Shown here: one piece after another, positions 46,476 to 60,659 of the stretch | Numbering within the stretch: the stretch's first letter is position 1 | How the letters are laid out: each line of letters starts with the position of its first letter | NCBI GenBank assembly: GCA_000499405.2 | Contig: HG738138.1 | Location: 5,454,888-5,518,887, forward strand | Direction of reading: 5' to 3' | Length of the DNA: 64,000 bases | Origin: Onchocerca volvulus | Taxonomy: Eukaryota; Nematoda; Chromadorea; Rhabditida; Onchocercidae | The notes under the pieces: generated by a model | What the model saw: only the letters and a program-made list of their open reading frames with translations | Told to the model about the DNA's origin: nothing | Database searches by the model: none | Program-made: the position numbers and the translations under genes

Positions 46476-49400
46476 TCGAATTACTAGTACCGTATTGATA
46501 TGTCAATATCAGATCTTTTTTATCCAGTATAAAAGGTTTTATTGTTCTATATAAACTGTCCAGATTTTTTCCAGAAACCTTCTTGGATGGGTGAAAAGAT
46601 TTGAGATAAGGTGAGGGAGTAAAAGAGGCAAGGCGGAAGTATCTTCAACATCTATGTGATGAATTGATATTTCAAATGAAATCAAGAAACAAAAAGCCAA
46701 ATCAGAAAACTTCCTACAGTGAAATTAGATTTTTGATACTTGAAATATAAATACCCATTTTTTCTTCAAATCCATTGTGATTTCAATTCGTTAACGTGTT
46801 TCCATTAAAATGCATTTGTCAGTTATTGCAATGGGAGAATATATCTTTAAGGACAAGCAATAAATAAAACAATTTTCCCATCCCAATATTTAAAACAAAT
46901 TTCATTTCTTTTAAAATCTTTAAGTTTAAACTAATCCAGAATTCAATTATGGCTTGACGTCTGAAATGAAAGTAATTAGCAAAATGTTGCGTTAAAACTT
47001 ATTTAGTCATATAATCTGGATCAGATTTGTAAGAATAAAGCCATTTAAAATTATTATAGGGAAATGTAATCATAAATGCTGTCGTCTGCTAATATATTTT
47101 TACTGAATGAATTGCCATCTATAATCAAAGGTCAAAAGCTGAAATCAAAATTTGATTATTACTTGGCTGATTTATAGGAATGAATTGGTAATTTATTTTA
47201 GTTAAACCCTCTTTCTAGGAACCAAAAATTCATTATAATCACAAAAACAGTGAATGCTGATAGATTGCTGCCATTCAAACTATAAAACACGTTTCAAACA
47301 GTAAAAGATTTAAATCTTTGATCTTGAAGGATTGTATGATATGTGCTGATAAAATGGATGAAGAAGATCTATTTAGAATATTGTACGAAGAAAAGGACTA
47401 AGGTTGTCAGAGAAAATCTTTCGGATACAATAATGATAAATGCACGAAATAATTTAAAAATGAAGCGAAACAACATTTTTTGATGAAAGAAAGGGAAGGG
47501 AGAAGAAAGCAATTTCGTTAACGACAGTATTAATGTGTATCTATCATATCTATTCTTGACAATGTCCCGTTGTTTCAAATTTTCGTCCAAAAAAAGCTGC
47601 TCATGCAAATAATCAATTTTTCCATCTCTCTCACTCCTAATCAATTACTTGGACACTTTTCAATGATTTATTGGCAAAAAAAAAAAAAAAAATTTGGACA
47701 CAGGTTAACTTATTTTCTCAATCTAAAATAATATCGCTTGGTCAAGGAAATAAAATGGCTGGATTCAGAGCTAAACAAAATCATTAGCACCGTTAACCTT
47801 TCAGCTGTAACTTTTAAATTATTGTTGTAATACTGTTTGCAGTTTGAAAATTTCCTATTTTTTTTTGGATTTTATGCAGAATTTAAATAAAAAAGAAAAA
47901 GAGCCGAAAATCCAAAATTAGCAATTTTATTGCTATGTGCAACATACTAGACATTTATGTAAAATTTTTTAGCGGAAGTTTTATATAATTGTATAAATAA
48001 TTGCATCAAATATAATTACCAAACTTTAACTGACAACTGCAGTAGCATTGTTGGTGTAGAATAATAGAATTTGAGATATTAAATTCGATTCCACTGAGAA
48101 AAATGTAATATTCCTGTCAGTTAGGCAATCAATAATTCTTCTGGATAAGATTCAGAATCAAAGCATGGAAAAAAAAAAGCTGAAAATATAGCAATCAGGT
48201 AATCAAATGCAAAAAAATGAAAAAAAAACATAAAAGAAGCATAAAGTGGTCAAAAAAAACAAGGTTTTTCCCAAGGAGCAAATTTAACCGTGGAGAAAAT
48301 TTTTTCATTACATCAGCATTTTTTTTTCCTAAATTTTCATTCTGTGAACTTTTAAAACTTTAGCTTCATTTCACTAATTTTACAAACTTTTGCTTCTGTG
48401 TTTATAGTGATACGAAAATTTTACCGAGTCGTAAAAATGATACAACTGATATAATGTAAATTAGTTTTGAGTAAAATTATTACAATCATAGCACATTTTT
48501 CAATCTTCTTGCTATAGCAGGTTAACTAAAGTTATCCAGGATTTCATGAGATTTTTTTCGAAAAATATTTAAAATAAGTCGAAAAAGGTAATAAGCTTTC
48601 GGATAGTATAAAAATAATTCTACCACAAATGCTAAAAAACAAACATCTTACAAAATAATTTTGGTAATTAATCAATTTCTGGACAGTTTTTATGTTGCTC
48701 AATGTATGACATGGAAATGAAAGGACTTCTGATTATCATGAAATAATTTGTCGCCTTTTTTTTTTTTTTTTTTGTTTGGAAATAATGATGAAAACCACAG
48801 TGTTTGATAAAATTCTTTGTTTATACATACTAGCAAAATGTTATGATGCATGCGATTGTTGATTTAACATGATGGTTTAAAAGTGAAGTTCTTTCATGTG
48901 TTGATTGATGTTAATTGAATAGCTCGTTTGATCGGATTTTTCTGATCGGCCAGAATGCTAAATGCTGGACAGTGATAGAAGGACGACTAAAAAGTGATAT
49001 AATTGATTGAAAAATCATAGATTGCCAAATAAATTAATTTAATCGATGTGAATAAGATGGACGCATTAAAGGAAGTAAGAAAACGAAGTTAAAAATCAGT
49101 AGAAGCAGAGGATATGAAAATGGTTTTCCAGGATGAATGAAGAAATTGAAGCATTTTTGAGCTTAGAAACCAGTTTCCAATCAGAGTTATTACCGATGAT
49201 TATTACCAATGGTCACGCCTTGACCGACACCATCCTAATCTTTTTAAATGAGATACACCATTCTTTTATACTATTTACTCGTCCCATTCGGTACCGCAAC
49301 AGTCATTACTAATTACTGCTTAAAGTTACTATCGTATCATTGATATTCAAATATAATTTGCGCAATAACGATAAGACTTTTATCATTTAATGATAAGATT

Positions 49401-49610
49401 TCATTCGTAAAGGTATTTTGTTCACGTTTCTATATTTACACGTATCAGCTTAAATATGTGAATTCTGGCTTGCATTTAGCGATTTTTCAGATTTGTTGCT
49501 TATTTATGAAATATTTATAATACTGCGAGAAAAGGAAGTATAAAATTTTCAGATATTTCTATTGACACATTCTGCACTCTACAAAATCCTACTGCAGAGA
49601 ATCATTTAAG

Positions 49611-52600
49611 ATGAGGTACCTGATCATTTTGCTACCTTTGTTATGCAATTACGGGAAATCTCAGTACCAATTCGCTCTTGAAAAGCCCACTTCTTCCGGT
49701 AAGTATCAATGTCCATTTTATTTCTCACAGTCCATTAAACTAACAACTGTTAATTTTCATGAAGCTCACATTTTAAAATCAGATTTATTGACTCTGATAT
49801 TTGATTACCTAAATCATCCATCATTTTGCTGATTTACTTCTCATACTGTTGATGCAACTAAAAACAGTTTTATTCTATCATATAATATTTCAAACCTGTT
49901 CCAGTTTAAAATTTCTTTTACAGAAGTGGTGTCACCAGATTTGGTGTCGTCCGGTTTAATTCTTCATTAAAGAATAAATAGCTTATTATTGCACATAAAT
50001 TTGAGGACTATAATTATTCTAGGAATATAATTCGCAGAAATTGTCCTGTTTCCCGTTTTTTTTATTTTTACTATTTGCCAGTATGATTTTTTTATTTGAA
50101 TAGAATAAGGTTATAAAATTTTGGGTCCGAAAAAAGATTTTTTTTACAGTCATAAATCAAATTTATACATATATGTTTATTTTTGAGCGGAGAAACTGGA
50201 TAAGAAAGATTTCATTAGGGAATAAAATTCACATCTCGCAGATTGGTAAAAAAAAAAATTGTTCCGAAAAATTGAAAATTTGCGTTCTGATAACTTGAAT
50301 CAAGTGGGGTAATTTAAGAAAGGAAACTTGAAAAACTACGACAATGTCCAAGTAAAAAAAAATATTGTATGGATAAAAAAAGTGATGAAAAAAAAAAGAA
50401 CCTTTCATTTTTACCTATGACATCGTTCATTTCTCATGATAAAATCAAATGTTAAAGATAAATTGAAGGATTGTTCTTTATACTCATCATTTCTAGTTTC
50501 TGTAATGCTTTTTGTCTAAATATATCGGAGGTTTTTTTTTTTTTTTTCATTTTTTTCTTTTACTTAAACTTACTTGACTCGAAGAGTTCTTCATGACAAT
50601 AGAAATATGAGCAAAAATTTTTTTTTTCTTGGAAATACCTCAATTATTCGGATGTTTCAAAAGAATCTGGACTAAACTTTATTTTATGAAATTTAATAAT
50701 GAAATAAACTTGAAATTTCCCACGATACAGGTTTAGAAGGAAGAAATCAGAATGTAGATTCAATCAGATCCTTTTCATCGACAGTTCTCGTTACATTATG
50801 TTTAATAAGGCATTAAAATGCAAATTTATGTATACAAGAATTTTGCCCAAGAAATACTTAAGCTCAGTTTGAAGTCCACTAATAACCATAAATTAAATTT
50901 ATAAAAGCATTTCTACGGAATTACTTTCAAAATTGTATTGGATTTTCACTTTTTTTCTAATTAAATGTGTACTAACGATATGATAACAATACAATAAAGA
51001 TAATGGAAGTTAGTTATTCTAAAACAAATTTGTGAACTATTCGTGACGAGAATAACTACAAGTAATTTATCAAGAAAACTTCAAATCAGTGAAAATTATA
51101 AACTGACCTAGTTTTTGTCGTTCGTTCAGGTATCGACACTTCTTTTAAGAAAGATATATCACCAATTGTTGGGAAATCACAAGTGAAGTATCATCCACCA
51201 CCTGATATTCCACGACCAGATCCTTCATATCGACGTATAAAGTGAGTTTTCAAACAAGCAGAATGAAGCACAAATGATAGAAAATGAAGCGCATTGTTAT
51301 TGAACATTAAAATTTAAGAATGTTTTGGAATTAGAGAGATACTCTAATGTATCATGCTTTCATTTATCGTGATCGATTCGGTGGTCGAAATAATTCTGAA
51401 CATTAATAATTCCATCCCTTAAAATACTCGTCCGAGTAACTTAAGCCTTAATAGGAAAATAAAAGGGAAGTTGAAAGCACAGTCAGAGTTAACTTATAGA
51501 TTACAATATATTTTCACAGTATTTTTTACACTTTTATGTCCTTTTCCAGTTTTTCCCACCATTTTCCTATTTAACTCGCAAAACTTTTTTTATAAAATAT
51601 TAAATTATCCGGTTGGGAATCGGAGGAATATGATGTTATTATTAAAGCAGTTCAGTTACTTAGTCATATTCAAAATAATTTTATTTGAAGTGATCATTTA
51701 GTAAAAAACGGAGAGTTTTGAAAGATCGATTAAATGCCAGTGAAGTGTTTCATTCAGCCAAAGTGTCATTCACAATCCGGAATCTTGGTCAGAATTATAT
51801 GGCTTTTGCAAATAATGTTGAAAAATCAACCAACATTTCAGATACTCGAATACAAGGTTTAGTTTTAATTTTCATTATTCTTATGAGCATTACTTCTAGG
51901 AGTGAAACTTGAATTAAACTACCAATCTGCTAATATTCATTGTTGGTCAAAAAAAAAAAAGTGCATTTTAAAGAAAAGTTTTCAATCCAGAGGTTTCAGG
52001 ATATCACTCTTTGTTTCTTATTCAAAACCTAAAAATAAAAGTGACATCCTTTCATCAGATATTAGGAGAACAAACAAAAAATGATTACTGCCATTATTAC
52101 GCCTGTTTACGTCGTTCACTGAATACCTTGGACCAGGATTTCAAAATGTTACTGCATTATTTGTAAATTCTGGGCCTAAAATAAGTGATAAAGTAAGTGA
52201 CATCATCCTTTTTAATTCCCAACTACAAACATGAAGAAAAAATTCTAAAATCTCGACGAAATATAGAGTGAACGATGTTAATGGCACAAAATAACTAATA
52301 ATAATCTTGCGATTCGATAATTCGAATCATTTATTGAATGATTAAAAAAATTTAACTGGTTTGGATTTCTTTTTTTTTGCCTTTTACAGCTACTGGTAAT
52401 TTTATTGAGCAGCAAACAGCTGCAAATTCAAATCGAGAATACAAAACCGAAGTGGGAACATTTATGCAATCTTCAGTAACTGAGAGCATTTCAACAGGAA
52501 ACATGGAAATCGGAAAGGGCGAAATTATAGACATACCTGCTGAATTGCCTCATATACCTCAGGAATCTGCAGCATCTTATGGAAACAATGAATTGCAACA

Positions 52601-55600
52601 ACAGCATGCTTCGCCATCTTCAACCTTCTTCCTTGCTTCAACAATTTCTGCATTAACACAAACTTTGGATTCATCCGATTTCATGAAAACAAAAGAGCCG
52701 AAATCAGACGGGCACGAGTTTACTGTTCTCAACAATACTCATGAAGAAGAGTCATATTTTACAAGTTCCAATGCAACAATCTCAATAACGACTACAAACA
52801 GTCCATCACTCGAGAATTTCAAAGTAACTCAAAATACTCCAGCTCCGCAGGAGACGGTACCATTATCGGATGTCATATCAGAACAACTGGTTCCTATTTT
52901 CGTAAAAAAAAATACATCATCGTTTGCTATTGATACTCTATCCAGTGAAAACACAGAAAAGCAAAGAACAGGTAGTTTTCCAACAACTAATCAAATATTA
53001 GAGAGCTATTACGGATCCAATATGTCACTCGAAACAACTTCCACTTCTATTAGCGAATTCGAACCGAATTTATCGACAAGTACTGTGCCGTCTTTAAAAC
53101 TTCCTACCGGAAAAATAGAACCTCAGGAATCAGCTACTCAATATTCTGGTGATAATCATGAAGCCAATACTCTGGAAAATAGAAAAAATTTTTCTGACGC
53201 AATGGATCTGAATAATTCATCGCAAATTGGAAAAAATTTAATCCGGACAATAGATGCTTCTTCTTTTGACAAGATGCATGCTAAGCCACGGATCCATTCA
53301 CTGTTACCTTTTCATTCTTCTACAAAGAATGTTTCTGATAAGGCATCATCAAGTACACAGATATCTTCAAAACAGGAAACTATTTCCAGAAATATTACAG
53401 TCTTTGGATCTGACATCGTTGAAAGCAATACAAGCAATGATAACTCCAAATTGGTAATAACAACTCATGAAGAGATGATATCCGTGCCAACAACAATGAC
53501 ATCTGCAAGGCCTGGATCTTATCAAAGTTTGCCAATTGAAGAAATTCCGAATGTAACGAATGAGATGGAGACATTAGGTGACTTTGAACAGGAAGCATCT
53601 AACTTGCAAGACGGATTTAACTTACAGCAGCAATCACTACTTAATGGTGAATCATTCTCCAACTTAGATACTGAAGACAGTACCGGCAATATTGTCGACA
53701 TTGATGAACCGAAATCTCAAACCAAAGTTTTGCCTAGTTATGAGAATAAAGAAGTAGTTGCAATCCAGTCGATTCATGCGGATAATTTTAAGCAGGAACA
53801 GGTTTATTTGCACTTTATGTTTCGTTTCTTAAAAATTTTTTTATTAAAAAATATAGTCTCAAAGTTTTTAATAAAATGTCCAATTTTTTGTTAAAATTTG
53901 AATATCGGTACCCAAGGGACGAGATCACAATAATTTGACTATAAAATCTAGTAGAGACATAGCTCGTAGATGTTTATCCAGAAAAAACTATACTAAACAA
54001 TCAGCAAATTAGATATGTAAAGAAAAAGTGAAATTTATAGCATAATTTTTATCTTAGAATAAAAATTCTGTAATTGCTGGGATAAAATTTAACAATGCCT
54101 TAACAATAAAATGGGTATTTCAGAATGAAATTAGTGTTGAGAAAGGTTATATGCTATAAATTTGTTTTTTTGCCATCAAATGCAGTGGCGAAATAGAAAT
54201 CATTACTTACAAAACGAAAAATATTTTCAGGTCAATGAAGAAATGGTGAGGTCCGATCCGCTTTCATCCAATATAGGTAATTACTTTTTTATAGTAAGTG
54301 CTTCTGATATTTGCAACTTCTGAGAGCTTCTGAGCTTCTAACATTTTTTATCTTAAGAAGTCCTGACTTCTGACAGAGCTTCTGACATAAAACAAGACAT
54401 TCTGATACAAAAATTTACTTCTGATGCAAAAATGAAATCAGTTAGCCATTCAGTTCATGTTTGTAATCCAGAACAAGCTTCATCGTATCATGTATCATCA
54501 AGTTTTAAAATAGGATAATTTTGCATCAAATGACTGTACTTTTTTAACACACTTCATTGATCATTATTCTGCAGATCATTAGTGCAATGCATGATTCGAT
54601 ATTACGACATTAACTCATTTTAAGATATCTTGGTTCATATATGGTGACAATTGTTTTTATATCATCAAAGAAAGGCGAAATTCCAAAAAATTTTGCATTT
54701 TAACCAGCTCCTTTTTTGAATCATCAAAGGCTAAGCTCCCTTATCGAGAATGAGATGTTCTGTCTCATTTTTCACCTTCCTCCTTAACATTTATGTATTT
54801 TTCAATATTTAATTGAGGTTTAAACACAACAAACTTTTATGAATCATTGAATATAATATCATATAATTGGCACTGCTCAATTTGAAAAATTCAGCAATGC
54901 CAATTTAGTTCAAATTTAATTTGAAGGAAGCAATATTTACTCAATAGATATCAACTTTTGCTAACATTGTTTCTTCTTATCAATTTAATGATACTGCAAA
55001 ATCTTATTATATCATTGCCTTTGAATTATCATCTAGAATTCCAAATCTTGCAGATTGGCACTCAACATCAACACAAACAATGATAGTGACGTCGTCACCT
55101 CCGTTGTCGCTATCAACAACAAATGGATTCAATGATGTAGATAGTGATGAACTACTGAAATCGATCGAAAACAGCACTAATTTAGCATCATCAAACGAAG
55201 GTATTTAGTCACGCTTTTAAAATTACCAAAAACCTTCGATTAAAATTTAAATTAAATTAAAATTCAAATTAAATCCGAAAAGACTAGAGGAAGCACTGGC
55301 TAAAATCGTGATTATGAATGCTATAGTTTCTTTTTCATTATTAATATGTGCTGGATTTTATTCTTTTTAATGATTCATTTTAATCTAATTATTGATAACT
55401 GCATAACAAAATTTTCTTAATTAATTAAGTTTTCTTAATTGATTTTTGCGTAATATCTCATTTCTTTTAATAATGCTAGATCCAAAAGAAGTTACGTCGC
55501 TGATGTTTTCGCAGTTAGGCAAGGGTGAATCATCAGCAGTTGTAGTAACACCATCCTCCATTCTGATGGAAATTCGTCGAACTGCAATACCAATCAAAGA

Positions 55601-58600
55601 AACCACCCATGATGATCATGCACTATCTATGAATTGGTATACAACATCATTGATGAAGTTTGAAGAATCAAATCAACATGTTATCCTTCCTATTTCTGAA
55701 CCGAAGATGCATGGTGAAATACCTCACATCCATACCGATGCTATCACGACAGAAGAACCTTCAGAAACAATCAACCTTTCTGCAACAACTTTTTCACCAC
55801 TATCTATTCCTGCAGTAATTCAGTATGAAAGAACACTGACTGGCCAATCAATCGTTAATGAGGGTTTCAAAGTCAATCCATCGCTTCACGTTAATGAAAA
55901 AATATCAGAATTGGTGGAAACAATCTCAAGTTATCCTGAAGAAATGAATGAAAATGAAAAAAAAGTCGCAACAACTGACGATGTCGATCACTGGGATTCT
56001 CAATTTAATACTGAAATTTCGCGACCTTATAATGGTCTTCCTGAGACTACTAGTGAGGTATGTTCCTTTTTAGTACATTATCAAAGAATTTCGTGCATTG
56101 TAAGAACATACTAACCTTGTTAATTGTTGTTTGGTGAGGATTGATTTAGTCTTAGAGAATTTGTTAAATTATTTCTTATTTCTCAACCCTCAAACGTACA
56201 TCAAAAGATGGGAATATTTTTTGTGTCCATAATAATTATTCCATAAAAGGCCTTTAGTTATATAGGGCAAAAAATTATATCAGTAAACATAGAACAAGTT
56301 TTTTTGTTGTTTTGACAAAGCAAAATTTTGAATGTTGAACAGCCTTCTTCGGCCAACAATCTTCCTGAATATGAAAATGACGAAAATTATGATAATAATT
56401 TTTCCATAGTAAGTATAATTCGAAATCAATTAGTTTTTCAAAGTAATTACTCATCATATTTTAATATATGCTCAGAAAAAAGGCAAGAGATATATAATAT
56501 AAAATCCTTTTCTGAATCTGGTTGTTTGCCAGATTAAATAATAATGCTAAAGTCCCGAAACTCAAATTTTAAAAGATCGCTTCCAAATAAGCCTGAACAC
56601 GAATTAAGCATTGTTAATTAATGGTTTTTTTTGCATCTCGCAACAACAACAACAACAAAAAAAAAAACCTAATTTCAAGAATTGCTTTTATTAACTAATT
56701 CATTACTTTACATGGCATATTACTTTTTTTTTTTTTTTTGGTCGACGAAAATCGAGATTTAATTCGAAGTGAAAGCTCATACAATAAACCTATAATTGGT
56801 CATCAACCCGAGATCTCTGAAGGTTCCTTTCTTTACTTACACTTTCTTTTCGAGTGATTTCTAAAAATTTCAAAATTTAAAAGACAACTTTGCTTGATTT
56901 ATTCTCTTGAAAGCAGTGAAGGCGAAATTTTGCTAATCCTGATGAAGAATTTAATTATATTGAATATCAACTATTCTTTAGTAGGTGATAATGTAAATTT
57001 TTATATTTTTGTTTGAGAATGAGCTTTCGAGGAATTGATATATAAATATGCTTACTAATTCTTCAGCTCTTTTTGATCAAGCATTAGCACATTACTAATT
57101 ATTGATAATATCGCGGACGAAAAACTTTCAAAGCTACCTGGACCATCGATTACCAGTTTTTCATCTTCTAAAAATATCCTCAATAGAAAAATAATCTGGA
57201 TGCTTTTGAAGCAAGAAACGCAGAAAAATCCACCACCATATCCTCCGGAGACATTGTTTCAGCAATCTATTTTCCTAATCCGACAATACAAAACCGAAAT
57301 GCGAGCATTCCGCCTGGATACGGCGCTTCTGGTTTGTTTTGTGTCGTAAAGTCACATTCTAATAACTACCTTATATCCATTTAGCTTTGCATCTGTGATT
57401 ACTTTACAAGATATGCAATCGAAAAATTGAATTTTCTTTAATTTAACAAGATCACATTTAGGAGAAATAATCACAGCAGTATTCGTCAGTGTCTTCTTTC
57501 AGTTTCATCAATTGATTAAGCTTGCAGTAATTTGGACTGCTATTATGCGGCAGTCTCTTAGTTTTCTTGGATTAATCATAATTTCGATGAAATCAATCCC
57601 GTTATAGTAACTGTATGAAAAAAAAAAAAAAGAAAAAAACTGTATAGATCACATTTTTGCTGGTTTGACATATGTTGTCTTGAATTTCGACAATCAAAGA
57701 TTTAGTGATATATTCTTTTAATGACAATAATTTTCAGAAGACAATAAAAACCAACTTTTTTTTGTAGGACCAGTGGAAGTTAAAGAACCGGAACCGCAAT
57801 ACGGTTCACAGTCATTACCGCAACAATTGCCGAATTCAGTGAGATTCTCTCACAAAGCTCAACCTTTCAGTTCCAGACCTTATCAGGCATACGTTCCATC
57901 GAACTCAATTTATACCGGATTGCCAAAAGAGACAATTCAAATCACACAATTAAGAAGTGCCTCAGCACCAATATTTGGTCTAGAATCAGACAGAAAATGC
58001 TGCGGTGATAGTGGACAAGCTAATGGATTAGCTACAAGCTGTTCACCTCAGTGTTTATTACTTCCTTGTAAGTTAATCATCATCCATCACTGTCGATTTT
58101 ACTAATTACTGATCATTCTCAGAAGCAGTCATACACAAAATTTAGGTTAATTATTGTAGAATGCTTGATAATGTCACCTTTTAAGTTTATTTAGCTAGCA
58201 CCATTCTTTCCATTAATTTAGTTACAACAAACGACTATACACAAAGATTTTAAACTATTTTTATTTTAAAAAAGTATTTGTACAAAATAAAAAAAAGTAT
58301 CTTGAAAATACTTTTACTAAAAGTATTTTTGCAGTATTTTCACAAGTATTTTTACATTTCTAAAATATTTTTACATAAGTATTTTTGCTTAAAATGTAAA
58401 GTATATTTACAGGCTGCAGCTGCTGTCCCTGTCTGACCCGTAAGTTTTTTGAAAGTATTCAAAGCTATTCCTTTCTTCTTTTTTTTTCTTTTAATTCATA
58501 AAATCATTGATGATATGAATTGCCCTTAATGGATGAGTCAGTTAGTATGAAAACAGATAAAAGAAAAAAAAAATTCACATCTTATAAGGCTAAGTTTTAA

Positions 58601-58794
58601 AAGTTTGTAAAATCAATCGCATCATACAAAGCCAAATTCGAAAGCTTTATGATATTTACGCCAAAAAATTTGCTCACTGCGATTTCATCTCTTTTCGTTA
58701 ATTACTTTTCCTACTAATTAATTCTGCTGGTAATCATTTTATTATTTCAGCTTGTTTCCAGACATTTCCGTTATGTTCACCGCTGTGTTCATAG
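49611..58794 (+). CDS. large secreted Ser/Thr-rich protein with 12-cysteine tail
   Basis: Twelve exons join in phase: 49611-49698, 51130-51241, 51702-51856, 52390-53801, 54231-54276, 55054-55200, 55480-56057, 56343-56408, 57187-57331, 57768-58067, 58413-58439, 58751-58794; 1039 residues. A signal peptide (MRYLIILLPLLCNYGKSQ) starts it. A basic, proline-bearing segment follows (YHPPPDIPRPDPSYRRINKK), then about 750 residues rich in Ser, Thr, Glu and Asn with many N-glycosylation sequons and almost no cysteine, mostly in the 1.4-kb exon 4. The last 45 residues hold 12 cysteines (KCCGDSG, TSCSPQC, LPCCSCCPC, LTPCF, PLCSPLCS) over four exons. No membrane segment is seen. I do not recognise a family; a mucin-like cuticle, surface or excretory protein fits the layout. 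Acceptor choice at 57,186 is the least certain. Confidence 0.75.
54301..54428. repeat. degenerate CTTCTGA repeat
   Basis: About eight copies of CTTCTGA or near variants at irregular spacing in intron 5 of the large secreted-protein gene. Confidence 0.65.
58271..58390. repeat. degenerate AAGTATTTTTAC repeat
   Basis: Several near-copies of AAGTATTTTTAC/GC in both orientations (AAAATACTTTTAC also occurs) in intron 10 of the large secreted-protein gene. Confidence 0.6.
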
Positions 58795-60659
58795 TCATGC
58801 TGTTAATGTCATACCAGAGATTATTTGTTGGAGAAAACTGCTGATTTTTATTTTTTAAATATTTATTGAATCAAACGATGCAAATGAATTGAATGTTTTT
58901 GATTTAGATGATCGGAGAATCAAAAAAATTATAATTGTTTTTTCAAGACAAAAAGTAAAGTGAAATTCAATCTCGCTGAAATGTAAAACATATTATTTAT
59001 TCTTATTACGAAAATATTTTTAGATGTGAAGTCTAATATGAAAAGACAAAATTGTTGCATATATTGAATAGTATTATTTTGTTAATTTGTTGATTTTTAC
59101 GATGTAATAATTATTCTACTCACTTTTTCAACTCATATTGACAGATTTTTAAGTCACATTGTTTTGAAACTCTGAATACAGTTACATTTAGCAAAACGGG
59201 TTCGGAAAGTTTCAAATTATATGAAACAAAATTGAGGGAGAATACGGTTTACCAATCTTCGCCCTAAATTTTATGCCATATATGAGTAGAATTTATAAGC
59301 TATCATGTACAAGCATATTTTGTATTATTTTTTGTTGTATTAGTATCTTACATGAAATGATCTATAACAGTATCAAATAAAATTAACAACAATTAAAATA
59401 GTAAAAAGATTGTTGAGCATTATCCAAAGCCATCTTCTAAACATGCAGTTGTGCTTGAGAATTTCATAAGCTGAAAGAAAGGTAAATTTTCGGGAAAAAT
59501 CTGGCTCATATGATACAAAAATAAATGCTTTAAACAGGTATTTATTTCATTAGTAGTATTTCTGGTACGCATTATCTTAAAAATAGTGCAACGAAAAACC
59601 GAATATGGTCATGCTGAAATTTCCTGAAATCATTTTTCATTATCGATGATTAAACGATTTTTTCAACCCATTTGTTGGCTTAAATGGCATATTATCGATT
59701 TTTCTTATCAGCTGAACTTGGACGATCAGTATGAAGAATATTTTTTCGGTTCACAGGGAGAGTGGTTGATCATCACTTTCATATCTCGACGCAATCCGAC
59801 ATTATGGCATTTCTTTACGTCACAATGAACTGCCATCCAGGCTGAATTTTTTGGAAATGAAACTTTCAGCCTTTCGTTATTCCTTTTTCTTTTTTTTTTT
59901 TTTCATTGTTTGTATAAATTTATTTCGACTTGACAGTAAATAGTTATTGCTTGTATAATAAATTTATACAAAATAAACGAAAATAAAGATAATATTGTAG
60001 CTGCTTTTATTATTCAAAGTTCAAAGTATTAATAGCATTTCTCGCAGATCCGAATGGTCATTCTTAGATAATAACGTACAAAGACAAAAATTCTGCAGAG
60101 AAATCAATTCCTGTGATCATAATATCATATGTGACGCATGGGATACCTAGTAAAGAATAATAAAATGATGAACAAATGGGTCAATGATAACGATACTTTT
60201 AGGTCATCCTTTTGGGTCAAACTGAATAACATCAATGGAATGCTTTATTTATTTCATCCACTTTTTGTTCAATTAAATTCATCAATATTTCATTTCAGGT
60301 TGTTCCCATTATTCGTCCTATCAAGCAACTTGAATTTTCAATCCACCTGGAAAACTATTGTTTTGCATTCTGTAAATCATCCATTTCTTCCAGATGAGAC
60401 TTATAGACCGTATAAATAGTCCAAACCAAATAATTGGTCTGTAAAGGTTCCTTCCATTCCTTCAGTAGTTGCCTTCTTGGATTATTCTAAATCGTTGTTG
60501 TAAATATGAAAGATTATCCCAGTAGCCTGAATTGTACATCATGAAGTACAGATATGTGAAACAAATCTTAGCACCATATAACATCATTTATTACACGATT
60601 TTGAATACTATTAAAATGGATAACATCGTTAATTCTATTTTATTTTGCAGATAATTTCA
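58795..60659. other. intergenic between two secreted-protein genes
   Basis: AATAAA at 59,376-59,381 could serve the upstream gene, though it lies about 580 bp past the stop. Frames at 59,646-59,828 and 60,138-60,419 have ATG starts but no signal peptide, domain or splice support. An acceptor-like TATTTTGCAG ends at 60,650, nine bases before the next ATG. Confidence 0.5.

Larger units (their letters stand above)
45181..49610. other. gene-poor region, about 4.4 kb
   Basis: No exon series found apart from one weak small frame at 46,275-46,475 (minus). It contains a TA microsatellite (45,686-45,708) and several A and T runs. The right end must hold the 5' region of the large secreted-protein gene; an acceptor-like AATTTTCAG ends at 49,552. 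Confidence 0.55.

Noticed and set aside
60138..60419. ATG-initiated plus-strand frame of 93 codons
   Set aside because: No signal peptide, domain or splice context, and hydrophobic-aromatic bias typical of chance AT-rich frames.
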